Source: Lineus longissimus
Lineage: Eukaryota; Nemertea; Pilidiophora; Heteronemertea; Lineidae
DNA length: 64,000 bases
Assembly (NCBI RefSeq): GCF_910592395.1
Contig: NC_088311.1
Coordinates: 17,798,501-17,862,500 of the forward strand
Direction: 5' to 3'
The notes under the pieces are model-generated. The model was not told the origin of the DNA, did not search any database, and saw only the letters and a program-made list of their open reading frames with translations. This document shows, in pieces, positions 47,950 through 58,452 of this stretch. The translations under genes and the position numbers were made by a program. Each line of letters opens with the position of its first letter. The stretch's first letter is position 1.

Positions 47950-50900
47950 ATGCAGGTGTATGGTTTTATATTTTTGTTCCTTCTGTCCGCAAGTTTTGTG
48001 GTCGCCGTGTTTGCTCCTCCTCCTGAAGATAGACTTACGTACAGCAATTTCCTGCACACTTGTATGAATACAGTGTTGGATGTACAACGGTGCATAGCTC
48101 AAGAAGACGAAGATGATTCGGATGTAGATTTGGCTGTGGAAAGGCTGGAAGCTGTGCAGAGGAACATTCTTCGTGTTGCATATGAATGGGATGAATGCCA
48201 GCCATTAAGTAACCTTATCCAATCCATGATTACTGCCCTTCGGAACGAACATCAACATCAGGCCCAGAGTCAGAGACAGGGTCAGGGACAGCCGGGTGGT
48301 GGTGGTGGTGGTGCCACTGCCGCCACTGCCAGTAGTGGCACAGACACACCCAGTTTGCTCAGGTATGTTTGCTTCTTTGTCAGGATATTATTTTTTCTAT
48401 ATAGTTCCTATTTCTAAAACCAGGCGACACCACCAGTCCGGCCGTAATGCTTCATACATGCAGAAGCATTACAGCCAGACTGGTGGTGTCGCCTGGCATT
48501 AGAAATCGGAACTAGATTAAACTGGACCAAAAATTATTAGATGTGAACGAATGGCCAAGCCCTTTAAACAGTAAATGTACTGCAGCCATCCTTGATTTCA
48601 CTATAAAGTCATATTTATACAATAGGCATAGCTGGCTAGGCTATAGGCCTAGGGCTACATTATGTTAGATACCGTATCCGGTCGTTTCACTCCATAACTT
48701 TTCACCCCCAGTCGTTTCGCTCCAAATAGCAGTACATGTATGTTCGCCTACTCATTGGGTAATTTCGCCTCCTTGGACTTGGGGTGGTTTTGCGTCAGGA
48801 AACTGACCAAAGAGTTGATTATCAAATTTTTTATGATGTATCATCATGTCCTGTCAGCGTCATTTAAATTTAAGTTCTCAACGCGCTCTTTAAGTGCATC
48901 TCCATGTCCTCTGAACTCGAGAAATACCGGGCGCTGCATTGGGGCGAAACGACTGCGGGCGAAAAAGCCATGGAGCGAACGACCACAATTCGTTAAATAC
49001 ATTAGATACAGCACCAGGTATGATGCATGTAGACCCCCTACAAGCTGTTAGCATACCCTTGTAGTTGAGGTATTCAGTCCCTGATGAAATCTAAATCCCC
49101 ACTTTGGCACTTGCACTGTGACTGTGTCAACACCATTTTTAACCCTTTTCTATCCTACCTGCCTACATGTACATGTACATGACCATGTAGCTGTCTATGA
49201 AAACATCCATATGTAGTATCCCATTTGCAAAACTTGTTTATTCTTCTTTTCCAAAGGAGGCAGATGAGTGGCTTTCACCCTCCACGTGTTAGAAATGGAC
49301 GAATGGGACCTCCAGTTTACGACATTTCCCAATCACAACTTGAACACCTTTTTGACCTCGACTTCACTGTCCCCAGGATTGCTGCAATGTTGCATGTATC
49401 TGTCGCAACAGTTCGTCGAAGATTAAGGTATGTACATACTGAACGTGTATCAACAAGTTCATAAAATAAAATACATACTATGTACCAAAAATTGTATACT
49501 ATAATGCATGAATTGAAATGGTACCAGTACCACATTAATGTCTAGGCATGTAGCATATGTTGTTTGTATTCTTATCTGTATCCGTTAAACAGTGGAAAGT
49601 TGCTAAAAGATAAGGCTTGAACATTTAACATGAAAAAGGTTTTAAAAAAGATCCCCTCTCAAAATTATTGGCTTATTGCTGTACTTGTTAACCCTTTCGC
49701 TGTGGCAGCCATCTGACAGCCGGCACCACCACGCACTCTTAGTCAATACTGCTAACAAACAAATTTGAGCAAAATTCAACTGAACGGTCAAAACCATTCA
49801 AAAGCGTCAACATCTGTACTATCGCGATCAGGATGAAATTAATTATTTTCTAAGTGTGATTTGAATGTTTAGAGAAAGTGCGTCTAGGTGCTTTTGAATT
49901 CACATCACTGTAGAGGGACATGACGTGCAGTGCACGCCATCCGCACGGGGCACTGCATGTGGCATGATGGTCCCCAGCATGTCACCCGCAGCGAAAGAGT
50001 AGTTAATAGGATTTTACCTGATACTCTACCCATGACGTATTTGTTTTTTGCAGGTTCTTTAATTTGTCATATAAAGATAGACGAACTCTTATTAGCGATG
50101 CAGAATTAGATGGAAGGGTCCAAAGCATATGTTCATCAAATCGGCGTCTTGGATATCGACTTGTTCGTGCAAGGCTTGTTGTGGATCGCATTTTCGTATC
50201 ACGTCAACGGGTGAGAGATAGTCTTTTGAGGACAGATCCAACTTCAGTAGCTCTAAGGTGGAGTCAAACTATCAGGCGTAGGACATATCATGTTGCTGGC
50301 CCTAATTCTCTTTGGCACATAGATGGAAATCACAAGTTGATTAGGTGAGATTCAAACATGAATGTATTGGTTCTAGACAGTCATGACTGTCACAAGATAA
50401 GTATTTTCAAAAAGCATTTAGGGATCATCTCAAAATGATGCCCCAAAAGACAAAAGTATTTCGCTTGGGGGAGGGGGGTCCAGCTTCAGATGGCTTTCTT
50501 TTCGTCTTTTTTTTTTCATCTGTGGCATCAGTTTGATTAAAATCGGCAAATTACAAGAAAACCCTACTAGGCTTCTTTATACACAACAGGCCAGCTGTTG
50601 TTTACTCAAGCCAGTCACGATACTCGATTAGAAGTCCGCGCCAGCCTGGACCAATCAGATGCCCCCATACTTAGACGCCCTCACCTGGACACTTTCTCCA
50701 GAAGCAGTTATTATTTAAGCATATTTAATCAGACTGCTGTCTCTGCGTAGGAGTATGGGCTAGACAATGTTCATGAAGGCACTACACTCCCCCCGCAGCG
50801 GTTACCTCGCCCCTTTTCATATACATGTACCGTCGAGGGTGTTGATGATGGACTGGGTTCAGAGTCTAGATGGCACATGTTTGTTGATACTTTACAGCCT

Positions 50901-52348
50901 CTTTTTTATGTCTTTGGAGAAGTAGTTCAGCGGGATAAATAATAAAAATACCAGTGATAGATACCACTAACCCGATAGTTTCTGCCAACTCCTTAAATTA
51001 TTATTGTTTTATGAGTGTTTATGAGTGCATTGTGTCATTGATTGATGTTTTTACAGTATTGGCATTTCTGTACAACATGTTGATGTAGGCACAGAGAGTG
51101 ACTCCGTTCATTTTTTCAAGGAATGAAAGCTTGATGCCAGACATCCAATCTTTTCGTCTTTCGGAGGGGGGGGTCCAGAGAGAGACGAAATACGTCTTTT
51201 GGTGCATCAATGAATTTTGAGATGATCCCTTATATTTTGTGACAATAAATGCATTGTTAATTTTGTGAATTGGAATTGGGTAGTTCACTTTGAATTGTAT
51301 TCAATACAAACATTTGTGTGTGCATGAAAATTAAAAACCCCTTATGGAGCCACTTTTGAAGAAAAAATCTTAAACTACAGAATATAATTGTCTTATTATG
51401 CGGAGTTAGAACTGTAGTACCAAGTGGACCTATGAACTACATCCAAACTGTAAGTTTACTAAGTGAGGTGATATACTTTGTTTATTGTATTGCCCTTAAT
51501 CACATCATGGTAATAATAATTCAATAATATCTCCATGATCACATTTATACAACAACTGATCTTCTCTCTCTCTCTTCAGATGGGGCTTTGTAATACATGG
51601 AGGGATCGATGGATACAGTCGTTTAATGGTTTTTCTCTCCGTTGTTTGCAACAACAGGGCTGAATCTGTGATGACGGCATTTCAGGGTGCAACTGCTGAA
51701 TACGGGGTACCATCTCGTGTTAGAGCTGATAGAGGGACAGAGAATAACGATGTTGAACATTTCATGAACATTTTCAGAGGTCGTAATCGTGGTAGCATGA
51801 TCAGGGGCAGATCAGTGCATAACCAGCGTATTGAACGTTTTTGGCGTGACTTGTTACATGGATGCACTCATGTCTATTACGACTTGTTTCATTTCATGGA
51901 AGATGCCGGCATTTTGGATGTAAGTGACACTAATCATAGATGGGCATTGCAGTTTGTGTATAATCCCAGAATTCGAAGGAGTGTGGAAGAGTACAGGCAG
52001 CAATGGAATCATCATCAGCTGTCTACTGAGCGAGGCAGTACTCCAATACAGCTGTATGTTGAGGGTCTATTCAACCTGTACGGGACGTCACGCCCTCATG
52101 TTGATGACATATTTTTTGCAAATGACAATATTCAGCTGAACAATATTGAATCTTTTGGTATTGACTGGGAAGGTCCAACTCCTAATAGTACAGGTACAAC
52201 TACTGTCAATGTTGTTGAGCCTGATGGCCCTCTTTCCGTGCAACGTTTAACTGTTTTGCAGCAAACAATTTCACCATTGGGAGAGACGGTTGATGGACAT
52301 GGCATGGATATATACCTAAATGTGTTGAATTTCATAAGTCAGTCTTGA
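47950..52348 (+). CDS. DDE integrase (rve-like, WHIDGNHKLIRWG family), four exons
   Basis: Exons 47950-48362, 49257-49427, 50054-50344 and 51580-52348. All introns are GT-AG, and the junction phases fit, giving 547 codons. N-terminal region: a hydrophobic start, then acidic and Gln/Gly-rich sequence. Exon 2 has a helix-turn-helix (SQSQLEHLFDLDFTVPRIAA...VATVRRRLR, about 164-195). Exons 3-4 hold the catalytic core: D285 (WHIDGN), D342 (RADRGTEN) and E377 (NQRIERFWRDL), with 34 residues between the last two. It would bind and join DNA ends, as a transposase or a domesticated derivative. Proteins of this architecture are common in fish and invertebrates. No stops or frameshifts are seen. The first 22 residues look like a signal peptide, odd for a nuclear enzyme; the polypyrimidine stretch before CCGCAAG (47997) could instead be an intron end, so the start is uncertain. 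Confidence 0.85.
48402..48514. mobile_element. Foldback MITE in integrase intron 1
   Basis: Arms of 52 bp (48402-48453 and 48463-48514; CCAGGCGACACCACCAGTC) with about five mismatches and a 9-nt loop. Starts 40 bp after the exon 1 donor. Confidence 0.75.
48673..49001. mobile_element. Inverted-repeat element in integrase intron 1
   Basis: Arms 48680-48723 (GGTCGTTTCACTCC...AGTCGTTTCGC) and 48941-48986 in inverse. TTAGATAC flanks it at 48665-48672 and 49002-49009, which may be an 8-bp target duplication (hAT-like), although the arms start some bases inside. Confidence 0.6.
49692..50002. mobile_element. piggyBac-like MITE in integrase intron 2
   Basis: Left end CCCTTTCGCTG and right end CAGCGAAAGAGTAG are flanked by TTAA on both sides (49688-49691, 50003-50006), the target used by piggyBac. 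311 bp, non-coding. Confidence 0.75.
50421..51229. mobile_element. Non-autonomous inverted-repeat element, family 1, in integrase intron 3
   Basis: Ends GGGATCATCTCAAAAT and its inverse, flanked by TTA (50418-50420, 51230-51232). Further inverted similarity includes CCAAAAGAC, GTATTTCG and a G-rich GGGGGTCCAG. About 810 bp, non-coding. Same end sequence as 11406-12061 and 24780-25503. Confidence 0.7.
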
Positions 52349-53528
52349 ACGATGCAGCTGTCAGTGTAAGCAGAGGACCCCCGCCCCCCCCCCCTCCCCA
52401 CCTGGCCAGGATTAAATTATAATTCTCCAGGGTCAGGGCGTTTGAAATGATAATGTCTATTGCTTGCCACGTTTTCCACAAACTACATGTATTCATTTTT
52501 CAGTAGTTATTGTACATGTACTATAATTACCTATCTAATAAGTATTTTAGTACCGAGATATACCAGCACGCACATGTCACTTAACTAACCCATCATGATT
52601 CAGAGTACCAGTACTTCTTTGCAGGCTAGTTGATTATACCATTAGGTTAGACCCACACCATGAACATTTTTTATGAATTTGGTTTACTACTACATATATC
52701 TATCACTGAGAAACTACTTGTCAAAAAGCAGTTCCCTTTTTTTGGGACACCTGATATAATATGTACCCCTTAAGAATCAACTCTTGGGCTCGCAAAATTT
52801 CTTGTTGTGCTAGTTGGGGGCAACGTGCAAAAATATACCAAAATTAGATGGTGTGGAACTCCGTGGTTGAAACTGCAGAACTGACATGTGCAGTAAATAG
52901 GATGGTACATGTTACATCCCTACAAATATGTTATTACCCAAATAATCAGATTGTCAAATCCATCTCAAAATGTGCTCTTATTCACTTTTCTACCAGTTCA
53001 TTTTGTGTTCTTCATGGTACTTGAATAAATTGTGTGATAATTTGTATGTTATTTCAATCAGTTTTTGCTCCCTTTGTTCAATTTAATTCTTCTTTCAAAT
53101 TGAGTTGCACTCTCAATTGAAAAAATGGAAAAAGGATGCATACAATAACCCATTCCAAGCTTTGTAAACAAGTTTATTAGGGGATGAATCAACACCTTTA
53201 GCATAGGACGTCAGCAAGGATGTTGCCATACCAGTTGGTATCCATAAGATTTGTGATGTGAGGTGCATGCTGATTATTGGCCAATACTCATTATTGGATG
53301 AGGTTTACACATGTAATAACTTCTGCACCCTTGAGAATCAATACTAGTATCCCACATTGCTGATCATCTTGGTATCAATGTCTTGGTATGAGATGGTCTG
53401 CATCAAATAATAAGAGAAAAATGCCCTGCTACTCTTAATTATTACAAGGACCGATTTTGGTATTGTGCAAGCGCGCCAGATTGACCATGCCATATACCGC
53501 ACAACCTCTTGGGCCTGCTGTTCCTAAG
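52349..53528. other. Gene-free stretch after the integrase gene
   Basis: Contains a C-rich run at 52378-52398 and AT-rich sequence that would include the integrase 3' UTR. No gene seen. Confidence 0.4.
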
Positions 53529-53615
53529 ACACCTGTAAGAGAGGCGTCCTTGTTAAATTAGAGGGGTTGAATTGAATGGAAACAACCACTTTGGGACCAA
53601 AACTACTGAGGGAGA
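53529..53615 (-). mobile_element. pogo/Tigger-like MITE fragment
   Basis: In inverse it matches the body of 35029-35206: AGTTTTGGTCCCAAAGTGGT, TTTCCATTCAATT, then CCTCTAATTTAACAAGGACG. The minisatellite starts directly at its left-end side. Confidence 0.65.
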
Positions 53616-55062
53616 TGTCTGCTGTGACTGTACTGTCTTGCTCACCATGTTGGCGAGACGGTGGATCTGCCTGGCCCGACGTAGTTTGGTTGTACATTTC
53701 TTGTCTTTCGCACCATTTTGGAAAGACAGTGAAAGTGCCAGACCTGTCCTTCCCCAACTTAGTTTGGTTGTGACTGTCCTGTCTCCAGCTCTCACAGTGT
53801 TGACAAGATGGCGGGGGTGCCAGGTCCAACTCAGTTCAGAAACTGTCCTGTCTTTCTAACAATGTTCACCAGAGGCCCGACTCAGATCGGTTATAACAGT
53901 CCTGTCTCTCCCTGTTGACAAGAGGTCCAACTCAGTTCGGTGGTGACAGTTCTGTCCTTCGCACACAATGTTGAGAAGAGGCCCGACCCAGCAGGTCGGT
54001 TGTGACAGTCTTGTCTTTCTCACCATGTTGACAAGAGGTCCGACTCAGTTGGGTGGTGACAGTTCTGTCTCTCTCACCGTGTTAACAAGAGGCCCGACTC
54101 AGTTTGGTTGTGACTGTCCTGTCTTTCTCACAGTGCAGATAAGATGTTGGATGTGCCAGGCTAGGCCCGACCCTGTTTTGTTGTAGCTGTCCTGTCTTTC
54201 GCACAGTGTTGATAAGATGGTGGAGGTGCCTGCCCCGGTCCAGTTTGGTTGTGACTGTCTTGTCTTTCTCACAGTGTTGCTAAGATCGTGGAGGTGCCTG
54301 GCATGCCAGGCCCGACTCAGTTCGGTGGTGACTGTCCTGTCTTTCGCACCAGGTTGATAAAAAGGCGAAGGAGATGCCAAGCCCAACAACTCAGTTTGGT
54401 TGTAACTGTCCTGTCTTTCTCACACAATGTTGATAAGATGGTGGAGGTGCCAGGCCAGACTCAGTTTCCTCGTGACTGTCCTGTCTTGCTCACAGTGCTG
54501 ATAAGATGGTGGAGGTGCCAGGCGTGTCAGGCCAGACTCAGTTTGGTCGTGACTGTCCTGTCTTTCTCACAATGTTGATAAGATGGTGGAGGTGCCAGCC
54601 CCGGTCCAGTTTGGTTGTGACTGTCTTGTCTTCTCACAGTATTGATAGGACGGTGGAGGTGCCTGGCATGCCAGGCCCGACCCTGTTACTGTCCTGTCTT
54701 TCTAACAATGTTGATAAGATGGTGGAGGTGCCAGGCTAGGCCCGACCCTGTTTGGTTGTGACTGTCCTGTCTTTCGCAGTGTTGATAAGATGGTGGAGGT
54801 GCCAGGCTAGGCCCGACCCTGTCAGATTGTCACGTCTTTCTTGCCATGTTTGTATCAAGAATGTGGAGGTGCCAAGCCCAACTTTAATAGTTGTTAGACT
54901 GTTTGATTGCAACTGCCCCGTCTTTCTAACCATGTTAGCGAGATAGCAGAGGTGCCAGACCAGATTCAGGCTGGACTGTTTGGTTGCAACTGTCACGTCT
55001 TTCTGTCGATGTTATAGCAAGGCCATGAAAGTGCCAGGCCCAACACAACTGCCTCATGAGAC
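53616..55062. repeat. Minisatellite, about 21 units of 50-80 bp
   Basis: Units contain GACTGTCCTGTCTTTC, then CACAGTGTTGATAAGATGG, TGGAGGTGCCAGG and CCCGACTCAGTTTGG. Middle units (about 53.88-54.1 kb) lack the GGTGGAGGTGCC part and are about 50 bp long. Several frames stay open through it because the unit length keeps frame; these are not genes. It lies between the 3' ends of the integrase and HECT genes. Confidence 0.85.
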
Positions 55063-55392
55063 ATGCCAAACATCCCAACATTATTTATCTAATTCAAAGT
55101 TTCATTTGGAGTGGTTGACACAATGATATGCTCAGACTCGTTTCTCTCCAGGTTGATTTGGAATTAAAAAGCAACATAAAAGCAGTTTATGAAATGTATC
55201 TTATTGCTTATATATACTAGTATCATACAGTGTCATGGAAGTCCCAGTTACATGTATCATTATTCAAAAGTTCACCAAATGACCAATTACAATATTCTAA
55301 ACACATCATTATTATGAATGAAATAGATTCAACCTCTGACGAATTGCTACAGCAAGGATGCAGCCTAGAAGTCTGTGATTGGATGAAACTCT

Positions 55393-55860
55393 TTACATGA
55401 TGTAGACAACAGTGACATGATCATGTGCTTGGTAATGACATTTAAATGATAATTGGCTTGATAACATTACGGCTATCTGCTTCACTAACATGTATTTACA
55501 AGGATGGTGAATGATATTTACATGGTAATTTAATTGATATACACGTATTGATAATAACATGGAAATTGACTCGACAACAATGACGTGGTGTACATGTAAC
55601 TGATTTGATATATTGAGAATAACATGGCAACCTGCTTGACAACGATAATGTGCTTGACAATTGATATTTACATGGTAACTGGCTTGATAATGAGAAAAAC
55701 ATGGCAATCTGCTCAATATTGCCGATGCCATTGACATGGTCATGTGCTTATTACATATGGTTATTACATGACTGTGTTCTTGACAATGATATATACATGG
55801 CAATTGTTTTGATGATGATAATAACATGGCAATTAGATTCATACTGATTCGACATAACAC
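55393..55860. repeat. Second, AT-rich degenerate minisatellite
   Basis: Units of roughly 35-45 bp with ACATGG(C/T)AA(C/T)TGGCTTGATAATGA-like sequence, at least ten degenerate copies. A minus frame across it is open for 155 codons for repeat reasons only. Confidence 0.65.
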
Positions 55861-55954
55861 GGTCGAGGTGAATCACAATACATGCCCTCGCATAGTAGAG
55901 GACACTAGAGATACAACTGGTTCGGCAGTGAAAGGTAGGAAAAAAGATGGCATC

Positions 55955-57242
55955 TTACATCTTGTCGAAGCCTTTGCTTGACAGAATGCCTTCCTTCAAC
56001 AAGGCAAAGAAAGGAGTTCGGAAGTTCGTGTCCTTTAACTTCTTCCATCTCGGAAGCCACATGATTGGCACACATGTATTGGCTGAAGGGTACCGCTTTT
56101 CTCCAGGCTCGACATCAAAGAAATTCACAACAATGTTTGGGAGGCCAAGTGGAGGGATAGCGGATGCCCCACTCATAAACTGCAAGATCTGGCTCAATGA
56201 AACGGCATCATCACTCTCATCTGGAATTTAGATTAACACGTCAAATAAGATAAGCACAAATTATTGATGCATAGGTGCCTCATATTGCATGGTTTTAAAA
56301 GTGCTGGCTACCTTGCAATGGTTCAATCTCTGGAAGAACAAATCAATTTTTTAATTTTTTGATGAACCATTGTGGCTTTCAAGGAACTCAAATTCATACA
56401 TCTTCCACAGTGCTGCACTCCTTCTCTGGCTGAAGACAGAGTTACTAAGCCCATAAACCTAGCTTGTGGTAAAATGATGCATATTGAAGTGCTTATGCTT
56501 ATCCTCCACATGAAACTCAGCTGATTCTTTAAAAATAGCTCACCCTCGCATTTCTTGAGGAAGACCTCGAACAGGTAGATAGCTGTTCCCTCATCTTTCT
56601 TCCTCGTCTTGTCCTTCGAAAAACTTATGGAGAGAAGGGCCCTCAATTTCTGACGGGTCAGAGATTCCTTCTCTCCGCACATGACACTGCAAAAACCCTC
56701 AGGGTTTTTCATCATCAGGTCGAAAAGACCCCCGATCGACTGTAGGCCCTGGATGAACTGATCTAGGGCTGGTTTCACCCTGTTGAAATAAACACTCAGT
56801 TTTAGAGAAGATAGGAAACATTCATGGTTACGGCTATCGGTTATCAGTAAACAGCCGTATTCTTGCCCAAAACCTCAGCTGCTGCCTTGGTTTTGCCAAA
56901 ATATTAGAACAAATTTACTTGTTATCATATTGGTTTTAATACTTGAAAGCCATTAACAGACAACATTCTCAACTAGCAATCAGAGCCTCATTTGGCCAGC
57001 ATGCTGAGCTGTGGCAAAGACAACCTCCTGATAACTGTAACTAATGGTAAAAGCATTGAGTTGTTTGCCAACCTTGAAACATACCTGTAGTATAGAAAGT
57101 ATGTGGTGATATTTTTCATCAGCCCTCTTCTCTGGCTCAGCCCAACCACAACTGCTGCTTCTTGGCAGCCGATCCCCATCAAAAAGACTACATGCTCATG
57201 GCAAATCTTCTTAAAATCTTCATCTCTTTCACAATCTTTCAT
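55955..57242 (-). CDS. HECT-type E3 ubiquitin ligase C-terminal part, three exons seen
   Basis: Exons on the minus strand: 57242-57085, 56779-56544 and 56220-55955, with GTATGT and GTGAGC donors, AG acceptors and matching phases. The product resembles G2E3-type HECT proteins: VKPALDQFIQGLQSIGGL, EKESLTRQKLRALL, then the C-lobe QFMSGASAIPPLGLPN and the catalytic Cys in SANTCVPIMWLP (codon 56072-56074). HECT ligases take ubiquitin on that Cys and pass it to a target. About 220 residues are visible; the usual HECT is about 350, and the E2-binding part of the N-lobe was not found. An in-frame TAG lies directly before the first ATG, so an upstream exon must join at 57242 or the start is there. It converges on the integrase gene. 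Confidence 0.72.
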
Positions 57243-57785
57243 CTACAAAACTTTCATCTGCAGAACATCTGATCGGGGGTTGGGTCTGAGAGTGAGAGGG
57301 GGGAATCTCATCAGGGCCGGTAGAGCCATCCAGTGGTGGGGGGGGGGGGGGGGGGTATCATCCCACCGTAGGCGAAGGGGGTTGGGGTTCTGGGGTACCT
57401 CCCCCCCCCAAAAATTTTAAAATTAGAACACTGGAGACACGTTGCAAATTTACGAGAACTTGCACAACGCGTACGTTTCTGAAATGCCCCATACGGCGCT
57501 CGCTCTCGAGAGGCAGGCCTATTACTTTAGGCTGGAACGCACATGGGACATGGGTTTACACTTTGTATTGTATAGAGTAAGCCGCCCCCCCCCCCCCCCC
57601 CGCAGCAGCATGCATGACTAGATACACCAGGCCTACATACATGTAGGGCCTACATGTTACATGTGTTGCGCACTTCACATGCTTCATTCACTATCAGATC
57701 ATGCATGTCATATTGCAACTGTAGCCCGCGTGCGTGAGCTTCGGTGTTCAGTAAAAAGTCATTTCAATCGTCTAACGTTACTTAC
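57243..57785. other. Region upstream of the visible HECT exons
   Basis: Holds poly-G (57338-57355) and poly-C (57584-57601) runs and no clear exon. If the acceptor CTGCAG at 57258-57263 is used with the 57786-57858 exon, the phase fits and reads GDESFVDERL, but it meets TGA ten codons on; a one-base change there would join the frame. Confidence 0.35.
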
Positions 57786-57858
57786 CAACAGCACAATTTG
57801 GACCAGCAGAGCCAGATGGCTGACCCGAATCTTGCATGTCTGGTTCACCAGCGTCCAT
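57786..57858 (-). CDS. Likely first coding exon (of the HECT gene?)
   Basis: ATG at 57858 opens MDAGEPDMQDSGQPSGSAGP, ending at a strong donor TTG/GTAAGT (phase 1). It lies 540 bp before the visible HECT exons and about 290 bp inside the right inverted repeat. Its phase does not match the HECT exon at 57242, so an exon is missing, a frameshift exists, or it belongs elsewhere. Confidence 0.5.
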
Positions 57859-58064
57859 TGTCACAAATTAAAGAAGAGAATAATAAAGAAACAAATTGAC
57901 GGATTGACTGCCTGTTGTTGATGTCGTAATGATCTACATGTGCGTCTGGAACTACGAATGCGCATGCGCAAGGCGCGAATAGACTTTGTTTCTTAGGCTC
58001 CCATTGGTTCCCCGAAGATGCCCGGAGAAGGTTACATAATATCCCAACACGTGGTCAACAAATC

Positions 58065-58096
58065 CCGACGTCGGATAATTAATTATCCGACGTCGG
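58065..58096. repeat. Perfect 32-bp palindrome
   Basis: CCGACGTCGGATAATT followed by its exact inverse, no spacer. The ten-base CCGACGTCGG is itself a palindrome and appears twice; related CCGACGACGG lies at 58150. Confidence 0.9.
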
Positions 58097-58149
58097 TAAA
58101 TTAATATTCCTCTGTCGAAATATTTCCCGATGTGGAGTATTTATTTTGC

Positions 58150-58420
58150 CGACGACGGGAAAATAAATAACCGACATGGGGATATTAGACTAATGATCGT
58201 ATCCGCGCGCCATATTTATGGTGCTTCCTGGAGCTAGGATCTACCCTGTGTCGTCTTTGGTACTGATAGTGTTTTTTTCCGACGTCACGCTGATGACGCT
58301 TGATTACCCCGCACTTGCGACGATAATGACGTTGCGTCTTAATAGCGGGGTGGCGTGAACTAGGATCTCGGCGTGCACTCACGTGGCAGGAAAGGTCTTT
58401 CGCGCCAGGACTTATGCGTA
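58150..58420 (-). repeat. Right inverted-repeat arm
   Basis: Reverse complement of the left arm 47272-47748 without the MITE. Shares GGCGCGCGGATACGATCAT, CTAGCTCCAGGAA and GTGAGTGCAC. Confidence 0.8.
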
Positions 58421-58452
58421 CATGTAGTTTAAAAATAACGAATAACGCTTAA

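Larger units (their letters stand above)
47272..58420. mobile_element. Candidate two-gene transposon bounded by inverted repeats
   Basis: Left arm (47272-47748, about 280 bp without its inserted MITE) and right arm (58150-58420) are inverted copies sharing AAGTCCTGG, GTGAGTGCAC, CCCCGCTATTAAGACGCAAC, CAGCGTGACGTCGGAAAAA, CCTAGCTCCAGGAA and GGCGCGCGGATACGATCAT. Between them a DDE integrase gene (plus) and a HECT-type gene (minus) converge, each opening about 200-300 bp inside an arm. DDE integrases and long terminal inverted repeats go together in known elements such as Polintons, but no DNA polymerase, capsid or ATPase gene is seen here. Arm similarity is about 80-85% by eye, and no convincing target duplication was found. 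The alternative is two independent insertions of a dispersed repeat. Confidence 0.45.

Noticed and set aside
53576-54996. Several open frames of 65-100 codons on both strands in the minisatellite
   Set aside because: They follow the repeat unit and carry no domain or splice logic.
53616-55062. CRISPR-like array
   Set aside because: Units vary in length, are degenerate throughout, have no constant repeat/variable spacer pattern, and the genome is eukaryotic.
55947-56231. Plus-strand 94-codon frame over the HECT last exon
   Set aside because: Shadow of the minus-strand HECT exon, which has the conserved C-lobe motif.
47272-58420. Polinton/Maverick
   Set aside because: No DNA polymerase B, ATPase, protease or capsid gene; the integrase belongs to a different family.
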